Origin: Acholeplasmatales bacterium
Lineage (GTDB): Bacteria; Bacillota_I; Bacilli_A; Acholeplasmatales; Anaeroplasmataceae
DNA: 63,094 nucleotides
Assembly: GCA_016288855.1 (NCBI GenBank)
Contig: JAEELJ010000008.1
Coordinates: forward strand, 1 to 63,094
Direction: 5' to 3'
Both the position numbers and the translations under genes were made by a program. Under the pieces are notes generated by a model. That model made no database searches and was not told the DNA's origin. It was given only the letters and a program-made list of their open reading frames with translations. This document shows, in pieces, positions 37,506-45,148 of this stretch (positions are counted from its first letter, which is position 1; each line of letters starts with the position of its first letter).

Positions 37506-38542
37506 TACTTTACCCCCTCAAGCATCACAGTAAAATCTATTGTAGGTATTACCTTTGTAATACTTAAAATGATAACTACAAGAATTATTATTGTAAATGT
37601 GATTGCAACAAAATCAATTAAATGGAATTTTAATTCATCAAGCTTTGTTCTCTTACCACCAACAATATAGCCCCTTGCTTCCATCGCATTAGATAATTCA
37701 TCAGCACGCTTAAATGAAACAACAAACATAGGTATTAGTAAAGAAATAATTTGTCTTGCTTTAGAATATAGATTACCACTCTTATAATCAACACCACGTG
37801 ATGCTTGTGCATTCATAATCTTTCTTGTTTCTAAAATTAATGTTGGAATGAAACGTAATGTTAAAGATATTAGCATCGCGAATATACTAACAGGTATATG
37901 AATTAATTTTAATGGTGATAATAACCATTCAAGACCATTGTTAATATCTGTAGACATTGTTGATAGTGTTAGAATAGATGTTATTAAAATCATCAATATA
38001 ATTCTTATAAATATAAATGAAGCTTTAGTAACACCAACTGAATATATATTCCATTTCCAAGATAAGAAATTTAGGCTAAAATTCCAATTAAATTGATTAA
38101 ATGGATTATCCCACATAAATATAAAGCATATAAATAAAACAATTAAAAATAACGTTGTTTTAAACTTTATAAATTTCTTCAAAAAGAAATAAATAACAAT
38201 TGATGCTGTCATTAATAATATAGGGAATAAACCTAAAGACATATTAACAACTGCAAGTGGTGTTGTTGTCTCATCAACTGTATATATTAGCTGTAATATT
38301 AATGTAAACATTAAAAGGAAAACAATTCCTTTTAATCCATTTAATACTTTAAATACTGGAATTCTTGTAGTTAAAAATAATACAAAGAATAATCCTAATG
38401 CAATAAGCATTCCAAATAAATCAGGAATTAAAAACAATAATATAATATATGAAATTGTTAATAATATTTTAATTCTTGGATCTATCTTATATATCCATGA
38501 ATTACCTGGATAATATTGACCAAATGAAATATTATTATTCAT
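37505..38542 (-). CDS. ecfT: Energy-coupling factor transporter transmembrane protein EcfT, with extra insertion
   Basis: EcfT couples the EcfA ATPases to vitamin-binding S components. The 345-residue protein has an N-terminal YYPGNSWIYKIDPRIKIL motif and the two coupling motifs ASRG (about residue 250) and EARG (about 290). Common EcfT proteins are about 265 residues. Here roughly 80 extra residues with two more hydrophobic segments lie between the LQLIY helix and the IYSVGVTKASFIFIRI helix. ATG 38542 follows GGAGGTGATT. No S component is encoded nearby, so this is probably the shared group II module. Confidence 0.92.
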   Translation of the reverse strand: MNNNISFGQYYPGNSWIYKIDPRIKILLTISYIILLFLIPDLFGMLIALGLFFVLFLTTRIPVFKVLNGLKGIVFLLMFTLILQLIYTVDETTTPLAVVNMSLGLFPILLMTASIVIYFFLKKFIKFKTTLFLIVLFICFIFMWDNPFNQFNWNFSLNFLSWKWNIYSVGVTKASFIFIRIILMILITSILTLSTMSTDINNGLEWLLSPLKLIHIPVSIFAMLISLTLRFIPTLILETRKIMNAQASRGVDYKSGNLYSKARQIISLLIPMFVVSFKRADELSNAMEARGYIVGGKRTKLDELKFHLIDFVAITFTIIILVVIILSITKVIPTIDFTVMLEGVK

Positions 38543-39401
38543 TAGAATCACCTCCACCTTCTAATTTGGTGATTAAATCTTCTAATGAATAAGTATCATA
38601 TCCAATATTATAATTACCCTTTTCATTTAGATAATCTATTAAAGATAATACATTTGGCTTAACCAAATTGCATTCTTTATATTTATCACTCTTAAATAAA
38701 TCAATTTTATTACCATCATAAATGATTTTAGCATCCTTCATTGCAACAACTCTTGTTGCATATTTGTATACTAAATCCATATCATGACTAATCATAATAA
38801 TAGTCTTATTTGTTTCTTCTTGGATTCTTTTAAATAATTCCATTATTTCAAGTTGCCCCTTAGGATCAAGACCACGAGTAGGTTCATCAAGTAATAATAT
38901 ATCAGGGTCGTATGATAATATACCTGCGATAGCAACCTTTCTCATTTGTCCACCGGATAGATTAAATGGAGATTTATTTAATAAATCCTCAATATGTAGC
39001 TTTTTTGCAACATCAATTGAACGTACTTTAGCCTCATCAATTGACATACCAAAGTTTCTTGGTGCAAACATAATATCTTTTATTACTGTTTCTTCAAAAA
39101 GCTGATATTCAGGGAATTGGAATACAAATCCAATTCTTTTTCTTATTTTATTTAATTTAGGGTTCTTCCTTTCCTTAGGTGTAATGACATAATCAAATAC
39201 ACCAACAGTACCACTAGTTGGTAAAATTAAGCCATTCATATGCTCAATTAAAGTTGATTTACCACTACCAGTCTTGCCAACTATTGCAACAAATTCATTC
39301 TTATCGCTTATATCTAGATTAATATTATCTAAAGCAATAGTGAATTGTTTTCTTTTAACTCCAGGATACTTATGAGTTACTTCTTTAAATGATATTCCCA
39401 T
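38535..39401 (-). CDS. ecfA2: Energy-coupling factor ATPase EcfA2
   Basis: The 288-residue ABC ATPase has Walker A GKTGSGKSTL, the Q-loop FQFPEYQLFE (typical of EcfA2), signature LSGGQMRKVAI, Walker B LLLDEPT and the switch histidine ISHD. It begins with ITHKYPG-like TSYKY equivalents and follows ecfA1 with a short overlap. It pairs with EcfA1 to energise EcfT. Confidence 0.93.
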   Translation of the reverse strand: MGISFKEVTHKYPGVKRKQFTIALDNINLDISDKNEFVAIVGKTGSGKSTLIEHMNGLILPTSGTVGVFDYVITPKERKNPKLNKIRKRIGFVFQFPEYQLFEETVIKDIMFAPRNFGMSIDEAKVRSIDVAKKLHIEDLLNKSPFNLSGGQMRKVAIAGILSYDPDILLLDEPTRGLDPKGQLEIMELFKRIQEETNKTIIMISHDMDLVYKYATRVVAMKDAKIIYDGNKIDLFKSDKYKECNLVKPNVLSLIDYLNEKGNYNIGYDTYSLEDLITKLEGGGDSNE

Positions 39402-40186
39402 AATAAATCATGTAACTCCTTATTATCTTTAAGCTTTTCACTTGATTGAGCTAAATATAATGCTTTTAAAGAAAAAGGCATATCAAGGTTAGATGATAAT
39501 AATAAATCTCTTTCCTTAAAAGCATCAGAAGGCTTAGCGTCAAGTAAAATCTTACCTTCTCTTAATAAAACTACTCTATCTGATTTCATGGCAAGTCCTA
39601 AATCATGAGTAATTGTTATTATTGTTTTATTATATTTTTCTTTAAGCTCAATAATAAGCTTAGTTATTTCCTCAGTACCCTGAGGGTCTAACATGCTTGT
39701 TGCTTCATCTAGAATAATAATATCGCAATTTAAAGCTAAAATACCTGCAATCGCAACACGTTGCTTTTGTCCACCAGATAATGATTCTGGCTCACGAGAT
39801 AAATAATCCTTCATATCAACCTTACCAGACCATAAATCTATAAGCTTAATCATTTCATCTCTTGGTATTTGATGGTTTTCTAGTCCAAATGCAATATCAT
39901 ATTTTACATTATAACCAACAAACTGATTATCTGGATTTTGGAATACGATACCAACTCTTTGTCTAATATTATCTACAGTTTCAGGAGATAATTTTACCCC
40001 ATCATATAATATTTCACCTTTTGATGGCGCAATAAGTCCATCTAAAAGCTTTGCAAGAGTAGATTTACCACTTCCATTGTGACCAATGATTGAAACCCAT
40101 TCATGGTCATGAATATCTAGTGATATTCCACGTAAAGCTATATCTGTTTTATTATATCTAAAATATAAATCTTTAATTTCAATCAT
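39377..40186 (-). CDS. ecfA1: Energy-coupling factor ATPase EcfA1
   Basis: From ATG 40186 (GGAGGTGATTTG upstream) the protein has 269 residues. It carries Walker A GHNGSGKSTLA, the EcfA1-type Q-loop FQNPDNQFVG, signature LSGGQKQRVAI, Walker B IIILDEATSMLDP and ITHD. The frame upstream to 40222 is cysteine-rich and lacks a ribosome-binding site, so it is not used. It is the first gene of the ecf-truA operon. Confidence 0.94.
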   Translation of the reverse strand: MIEIKDLYFRYNKTDIALRGISLDIHDHEWVSIIGHNGSGKSTLAKLLDGLIAPSKGEILYDGVKLSPETVDNIRQRVGIVFQNPDNQFVGYNVKYDIAFGLENHQIPRDEMIKLIDLWSGKVDMKDYLSREPESLSGGQKQRVAIAGILALNCDIIILDEATSMLDPQGTEEITKLIIELKEKYNKTIITITHDLGLAMKSDRVVLLREGKILLDAKPSDAFKERDLLLSSNLDMPFSLKALYLAQSSEKLKDNKELHDLLWEYHLKK

Positions 40187-40210
40187 CAAATCACCTCCAT
40201 AACAGCAACA

Positions 40211-40240
40211 ATTATAACACAAATATATTTATAATGTTAA
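40211..40240 (-). promoter_or_regulatory. Promoter of the ecfA1-truA operon
   Basis: TTAACA (40235-40240) and TATAAT (40211-40216) on the minus strand, 18-base spacer, 25 bases before the ecfA1 start. Confidence 0.65.
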
Positions 40241-40275
40241 CAAAATAAGGTATGAAAGCTCTACCAATAAGAAAA

Positions 40276-40301
40276 AGGCTTGATACAAGTGTATCAAACC
40301 T
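40276..40301 (-). terminator. Terminator after the broken acetyltransferase
   Basis: AGGTTTGATAC pairs with GTATCAAGCCT (11 bp with one G-T pair) followed by TTTTTC on the minus strand. Confidence 0.75.
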
Positions 40302-40316
40302 AATTATATTATTACA

Positions 40317-40488
40317 TTATAATGCAATGTTCATTTTATAATTATTTAAATATTCATCTATATCTTTTTCGGGTAAAACTTGTTCTTCTTTTTGTTTAGT
40401 ATATGTTTCAAATCCATATTGAAATGCTTCTTGCATTAGTTTTTTTTAATTCAGATACATCTTCTTTTCTTAATTCTTTAAGTGTCAT
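40317..40488 (-). pseudogene. Truncated and frameshifted GNAT acetyltransferase fragment
   Basis: From ATG 40488 the frame reads MTLKELRKEDVSELKK and then runs out of frame at a run of eight As. With seven As it would continue LMQEAFQYGFETY and on to EQVLPEKDIDEYL, stopping at 40317 (about 56 residues). The sequence resembles the N-terminal strand-helix region of GNAT acetyltransferases. The acetyl-CoA-binding half is absent, so both a frameshift and a C-terminal truncation are present. It has a TATAAT -10 region and a terminator. A genuine short peptide or programmed slippage on the A-run is less likely. Confidence 0.6.
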
Positions 40489-40511
40489 AGTATCACCAAC
40501 CGATTATATTA

Positions 40512-40587
40512 TATCATTTTGGCACTTATTTTTAATAGAAAAGTGCCATTTTGGCATTTGAGCAATTATTAAGGTGCCATTTTGACA
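40512..40587. repeat. Three phased 13-bp palindromic repeats upstream of the acetyltransferase fragment
   Basis: Copies at 40512-40524 (TATCATTTTGGCA), 40544-40556 (TGCCATTTTGGCA, perfect arms) and 40575-40587 (TGCCATTTTGACA) are spaced 32 and 31 bases apart, close to three helical turns. The first lies near the -35 region of the fragment's promoter. They look like repressor operators whose regulator is not in the window. Confidence 0.55.
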
Positions 40588-40612
40588 TATTTAAAATTCA
40601 TATAAAGAAAAA

Positions 40613-40640
40613 AGGCTTAATACCAAATTGTATTAAACCT
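40613..40640 (-). terminator. Terminator after tRNA-Gly
   Basis: AGGTTTAATAC pairs with GTATTAAGCCT, 14 bases past the tRNA CCA end, followed by TTTTTTC. The stem resembles the terminator at 40276-40301. Confidence 0.75.
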
Positions 40641-40653
40641 GCTTGTTCTTTAA

Positions 40654-40728
40654 TGGAGCCACAGAACGGAATCGAACCGTCATCATATGCATGGCAAGCA
40701 TAGGTACTAACCGTTGTACTACTGCGGC
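40654..40728 (-). tRNA. tRNA-Gly(GCC)
   Basis: The 75-base RNA folds as a normal cloverleaf: acceptor GCCGCAG/CTGTGGC, D arm GTAC/GTAC, anticodon stem TATGC/GCATA with loop TTGCCAT (anticodon GCC), T arm GACGG-TTCGATT-CCGTT (one G-T pair), and an encoded 3' TCCA end. It has its own consensus promoter and a terminator. Confidence 0.93.
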
Positions 40729-40747
40729 AAAATTTGAATGCAACGTT

Positions 40748-40776
40748 ATTATAGCAAACTACAAATTCTTTGTCAA
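40748..40776 (-). promoter_or_regulatory. Consensus promoter of tRNA-Gly
   Basis: Perfect TTGACA (40771-40776) and TATAAT (40748-40753) on the minus strand are separated by 17 bases, 20 bases before the mature tRNA 5' end. Confidence 0.85.
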
Positions 40777-40831
40777 CAACAAATTTATATATTTTTCACC
40801 ATTTCTATTATTATTTTTAAAATATAGAAAA

Positions 40832-40852
40832 AGAGAATGAATATCATTCTCT
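40832..40852 (-). terminator. Terminator overlapping the end of the msmX-like gene
   Basis: AGAGAATGA and TCATTCTCT pair with a 3-base loop, starting at the stop codon and followed by TTTTTC on the minus strand. Confidence 0.75.
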
Positions 40853-41925
40853 TATATATCTATTCTTTCTTCTGTTTTATCATTAAAGATAAATATTTTA
40901 TTAGGATTTATATCAAATCTAATTTTATCTTCTATATTCATCTTTGTATCAGAATTAACAATAATTCTAATCTTTTCGCCAATAAAAGAATCATGCTTTG
41001 CAATAATACTCTTATCTCTTCCCATAACCTCTATATGGTCTAAAGATAGACTAAATCTACCATTTTCATTATAGATAAATCCTTCTGGTCTTATAGAAAC
41101 AAAAACTTCTTGATCTAATATATTTAAATCAAATACATCTTCATTTCCTATATAAAGCTTACCTTCTTTAACAATACCTTTAAATACATTTATTTGAGGT
41201 GTTCCTAAGAATGATGCAACAAATAGATTTCTTGGATTATCATAGATTTCTTGAGGATTCCCAATTTGTTGTACAACACCTTCCTTCATTACAATCATTT
41301 CATCACAAATAGACATTGCTTCTTCTTGATCGTGTGTAACAAAGACAGTTGTAACACCAGTTTCTCTTTGTATCTTTTTTATTTCTTCTCTTGTTTGTAA
41401 TCTTAATCTTGCATCAAGATTAGATAAAGGTTCATCTAATAGCAATACATTAGGTTTTTTAACTAATGCACGCGCTATCGCAACTCTTTGTTGCTGTCCA
41501 CCTGATAATTCATTTGGTTTTCTATTTAATAAACCCTCAATTTGCACAAGCTTAGATGCTTCATAAGCTCTTTCCTTTGCTTCAGTTTTAGAAACCTTCA
41601 TATTAGTTAAAGGAAACATTATATTTTGTTCAACAGTCATATGAGGATATAATGCATAATTTTGAAATACTAAGCCTATACCTCTTTTTTCTGGTGGTAG
41701 CTTTGTAACATTATCATTTCCAAAGAAAATATTTCCTTCTGTTGGACTCTCAAGACCAGATAACATATATAAAGTTGTAGATTTACCACATCCTGAAGGT
41801 CCTAATAATCCAATTAGTTTTCCTGAAGGTATAGTTAAATTCATGTTGTTTACTGCAACAACATCTTTATCACCTTTTTTTCTTGAAGGGAATGTTTTAG
41901 TTAAATTTTCTAATTTTATTTCCAT
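40852..41925 (-). CDS. msmX: Sugar ABC transporter ATPase, MsmX/UgpC type
   Basis: The 357-residue ATPase has Walker A GPSGCGKSTTL, Q-loop FQNYALYPHM, signature LSGGQQQRVAIARAL, Walker B LLLDEPLSNLDA and the switch histidine VTHDQ. A C-terminal TOBE-type regulatory domain begins near residue 240. MsmX-like proteins are shared energisers of several carbohydrate importers. No permease or binding protein is nearby, consistent with such a shared role. Its promoter carries a 20-bp perfect palindrome. Confidence 0.88.
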   Translation of the reverse strand: MEIKLENLTKTFPSRKKGDKDVVAVNNMNLTIPSGKLIGLLGPSGCGKSTTLYMLSGLESPTEGNIFFGNDNVTKLPPEKRGIGLVFQNYALYPHMTVEQNIMFPLTNMKVSKTEAKERAYEASKLVQIEGLLNRKPNELSGGQQQRVAIARALVKKPNVLLLDEPLSNLDARLRLQTREEIKKIQRETGVTTVFVTHDQEEAMSICDEMIVMKEGVVQQIGNPQEIYDNPRNLFVASFLGTPQINVFKGIVKEGKLYIGNEDVFDLNILDQEVFVSIRPEGFIYNENGRFSLSLDHIEVMGRDKSIIAKHDSFIGEKIRIIVNSDTKMNIEDKIRFDINPNKIFIFNDKTEERIDI

Positions 41926-41940
41926 AACTCCACCTCTAAA

Positions 41941-41980
41941 ATCTATAATATATTATAGATTATAGATAATAATAAAACAA
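41941..41980 (-). promoter_or_regulatory. msmX promoter with an overlapping 20-bp palindrome
   Basis: TTGTTT (41975-41980) and TATAAT (41952-41957) on the minus strand are spaced 17 bases apart. ATCTATAATATATTATAGAT (41941-41960) is a perfect palindrome covering the -10 box and the likely start site, a plausible repressor operator. Confidence 0.6.
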
Positions 41981-42100
41981 GTTTATTTAAGTTATTTGAA
42001 TACACAATATGATTAACTTTTAATAAAATCTTATTGATTAACTTTTGATTAGTTCCGAAAGGGTATGGGGAATGTGTCCCCATATAAATAAAAGAAAAAA

Positions 42101-42124
42101 AGAAGATGGGTTATTCCATCTTCT
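42101..42124 (-). terminator. Terminator of the surface-protein/exporter operon
   Basis: AGAAGATGG and CCATCTTCT pair with a 6-base loop, beginning at the stop of the exporter gene and followed by TTTTTTTC on the minus strand. Confidence 0.8.
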
Positions 42125-44621
42125 AAATACTTCTTATTATTTCAACTGGAGGTTTCTTACTAATCTTTCTTACAGGTATAAATGTAGATAAAATCATTAC
42201 AATAAAGCTTACTAAAGGTACAATTATTAAATTCAATAAATTAAACATAATTATAGTTGTACCAGGTAGTAGGCCTTTAATTAATATTGCATTAAATATT
42301 AAAGTAAAGGCAAATGAAAATAATAAGCCAAATACAGATACTATAGCACAATATACTAAACCTTCTACAAAGAATAATTTAAATATATTATTTTTACTTC
42401 CACCAACAGCTCTTATAATACCTATATCCTTTTTTCTATTCATAATTGTTGCACCCATGAAGTTTGCAAAAGTAACAATCGCAAATATCATTAATAAGAA
42501 TGAAACAACTAAGAAAACCTGTATATAAATAATATTTGTAAGTTCAAAATTATAAACATCTAATGAGAAATAAGTTTTAGTAACAATAAAATTCTTTCTC
42601 ATATCTTTTAATTTATTTTGTAAGTAAAAAGGACTTCTTATAACTCTATAATCAATCATAGAGCATCCTTTAATGCCTTTTAATAATGCTTCATATGAAA
42701 TATCATCAACTATTGGCGTTTCACTTGTATAATAATCTTTATCTTTTGTAACATAAACACCAACAACCTCTACTTCACCTAGATTAACTAAATCTTCATA
42801 CATTCTTTTATTATATACTCTTAGATTAATCTTTTCTCCAATATGCTCTGGATATTCTAATACTTCTAATTCAGTATTACTAGTAAATGTACAATATTCA
42901 GTTTTTTCTTTAGTAACATTAAAGCAATTATTATATAATTCATAAGGTAATATTACTTGATTCTTTTCTAATTTTATATTTGTAATATCAGTAGTATAAG
43001 AATCCTTAAATAAAACCGCAGCCCCGCTTTCATTTGTTCTACTGGCTATTTTATGAATATCAGTACATATTTCATAATCATTAAAACAAATTATTTCGCT
43101 ACTATAAGTATTTATTTCATTAAATGTAGAATAATAAAAATCTAGGTTAGAATATATAGACATATAAATATATTCAGCAAAATATTCATATTTTAAATAA
43201 TCGTAACTATCTTTATTATATTCTAAAATGATATCATTATATCTTTCGTAATCAGTATTAATAATACCTGCAATCTTATATTTTACATTAGAAATATATA
43301 ATGTTTTTCCAACAAATTCATATATTGAATCAGAAGAATTTAATCTTTTTAATCTATTCTTAGAATCATAATACATTATATTACCTTTAATACATACATT
43401 AGCAAAATAATCAGTAATATAACAATTAGTACCATCAAGTGGTAAATAACCACTTGCAAGATTATATCCATATACTTCTTCAATATCATCAATAGACTTT
43501 ATAACACTCATATAATCAGAGCTTGTCTTATATCCTGGATATTCATTATAATCCAGCCTGATATTCATTGGATAATAATATTTATATACATGTGGTTCCA
43601 TACCATATTTAGTCTCTAAAAGATTAAATCTAGAAGGCATGAATTTTGTGTAAGTTGGAGTAATTAAAGGGTGTTCTACATGATTATCAAAATAATTAGC
43701 TGCAAAAACAGAATAATTAGTTTCATTATTATTTAATAATGTTTTTGCGATAGATACTTCTGGGTTAAATGTTACAAAAGAAACAAATAATCCAACAAGT
43801 GCTAAAGAAATAAAGCACAATAATGATGCGACTATAAATCTAATTTTTGCATGAATTATATCCTTCCATGCAAACTTTAATGCATATAAGAAAGGGAAGC
43901 TATGTCCTTTATTTGGAATAACATATTCTTCCTTATTATCTGAAATATCATTTAATACTTTATGATCAACTACTTTACCATCAACAACTGTAATTACTTC
44001 ATCAGCATAATTCATTGAAGATTCTAAATCATGACTTGCAACAATTACTAAAGTATCTTTTGATAATTTCTTTAAAACATCAAAAACATTTTTACTATTC
44101 TCGCTATCAAGTGAACCAGTAGGCTCATCAGCAATAATTACCTTAGAGCCTTTCGCAAGCTGTCTTGCGATAGAAATTCTTTGTCTTTGTCCACCTGATA
44201 ATTCATTGGGATATCTATTTTCATATCCTTCTAAATCTACTTTCTTTAAGCATTCTGAGATAATATCTTTATTATCATTTTTACCTTGAAGTCTTAAAGG
44301 TAAATCTATATTTTCATAGACAGTCATTGTATCAATTAAATTGAATTCTTGAAAAATGACTCCAGCGTAATAGTTTCTATAATTATCATAATCAATATCC
44401 TTAAAATCATGGACAGATTTATTATCAATAATCATATCTCCATCTTGGATTCTATCTATTCCACTTAATATATTTAATAAAGTAGATTTACCACATCCAC
44501 TTTTACCATTAATAAAATAAAGACCATTATTTTTAAATGTAAAACTAAAATCATTTAACGCAGTTACATCATAACTCTTCTTTGCTTTATATTTAAAAGT
44601 TAAATTCTTTAATTCAATCAT
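42123..44621 (-). CDS. ABC exporter with fused ATPase and FtsX-type permease (MacB-like)
   Basis: The 832-residue protein starts with an ATPase domain of about 225 residues: Walker A NGKSGCGKSTLL, signature LSGGQRQRISIARQL, Walker B VIIADEPTGSLD, switch SHD. One membrane helix follows near residue 255-277, then an extracellular region of over 400 residues. At the C-terminus are three helices with the FtsX-type MNRKKDIGIIRAVGGSKNNI segment. This is the MacB/FtsX (LolCDE-like) topology of exporters or mechanotransmission complexes. It begins inside the last codons of the GLUG protein gene, so it is coupled to the two surface proteins. Transported substrate unknown. Confidence 0.85.
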   Translation of the reverse strand: MIELKNLTFKYKAKKSYDVTALNDFSFTFKNNGLYFINGKSGCGKSTLLNILSGIDRIQDGDMIIDNKSVHDFKDIDYDNYRNYYAGVIFQEFNLIDTMTVYENIDLPLRLQGKNDNKDIISECLKKVDLEGYENRYPNELSGGQRQRISIARQLAKGSKVIIADEPTGSLDSENSKNVFDVLKKLSKDTLVIVASHDLESSMNYADEVITVVDGKVVDHKVLNDISDNKEEYVIPNKGHSFPFLYALKFAWKDIIHAKIRFIVASLLCFISLALVGLFVSFVTFNPEVSIAKTLLNNNETNYSVFAANYFDNHVEHPLITPTYTKFMPSRFNLLETKYGMEPHVYKYYYPMNIRLDYNEYPGYKTSSDYMSVIKSIDDIEEVYGYNLASGYLPLDGTNCYITDYFANVCIKGNIMYYDSKNRLKRLNSSDSIYEFVGKTLYISNVKYKIAGIINTDYERYNDIILEYNKDSYDYLKYEYFAEYIYMSIYSNLDFYYSTFNEINTYSSEIICFNDYEICTDIHKIASRTNESGAAVLFKDSYTTDITNIKLEKNQVILPYELYNNCFNVTKEKTEYCTFTSNTELEVLEYPEHIGEKINLRVYNKRMYEDLVNLGEVEVVGVYVTKDKDYYTSETPIVDDISYEALLKGIKGCSMIDYRVIRSPFYLQNKLKDMRKNFIVTKTYFSLDVYNFELTNIIYIQVFLVVSFLLMIFAIVTFANFMGATIMNRKKDIGIIRAVGGSKNNIFKLFFVEGLVYCAIVSVFGLLFSFAFTLIFNAILIKGLLPGTTIIMFNLLNLIIVPLVSFIVMILSTFIPVRKISKKPPVEIIRSI

Positions 44622-44623
44622 AT

Positions 44624-45148
44624 TTAACCTCTTTTACCAATCTCTCTAGCTTTTGCATATTTTAGTTGATCAAAGAAACCAATTCCAGGAATAAATCCTG
44701 GTTGGAACGCAAGACCACTTGTATCGACATTACCAGCAGATTTAGAACCAATTACATCTCCCTGACTATGTCCTACTATTTGTCCCATATTAGGTTGTAT
44801 AACTTTAGATTTTCCAGCATCAATTTCAAAAGAAATAATTGTGTCATCTACATTTTCACAATTCAAAATAGTGCCACTTTCTTGATATCCAACAATTCCA
44901 CCAACTGATCTATTGCTATCTTTCCAGTAATAATATACACTACCTTTATTTATACAATTAGAAATTAATGCGACCTGAGAATCATTATTAGCGGATGCGC
45001 CAGCAATTCCACCCATATCTCCACTTCCAAATAAAGTTGTACCTTCATTGACACATTCATCAATTATACCTTTATTATATCCAGTTATACCACCAATTCT
45101 AATATTACTCTTAGATGTAATAAAGAAATCAACGTTGGTCTCAGTTGC
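44624..45148 (-). pseudogene. In-frame continuation of the GLUG surface protein beyond a TAA stop
   Basis: After the stop at 45149-45151 the same reading frame stays open for another 174 codons to 44624. It encodes further GLUG-type repeats (RIGGITGYNKGIIDECVNEG, MGGIAGAS, SVGGIVGYQESGTILNCEN). There is no good ribosome-binding site before the ATG at 45016. The repeats match those at the end of the upstream frame, so the two pieces were one protein of about 1217 residues. The stop could be a true nonsense mutation, a sequencing error or a phase-variable state. Confidence 0.65.

Noticed and set aside
40512-40560. Sigma-54 promoter at the TTGGCAC motifs
   Set aside because: TGGCAC resembles a -24 box, but no GC at the required -12 spacing follows, and the repeats are palindromic, favouring an operator.
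40643-41043. Plus-strand reading frames over tRNA-Gly and the msmX 3' end
   Set aside because: They run antisense to a tRNA and to a clear ABC ATPase, have no ribosome-binding sites, and encode low-complexity sequence.
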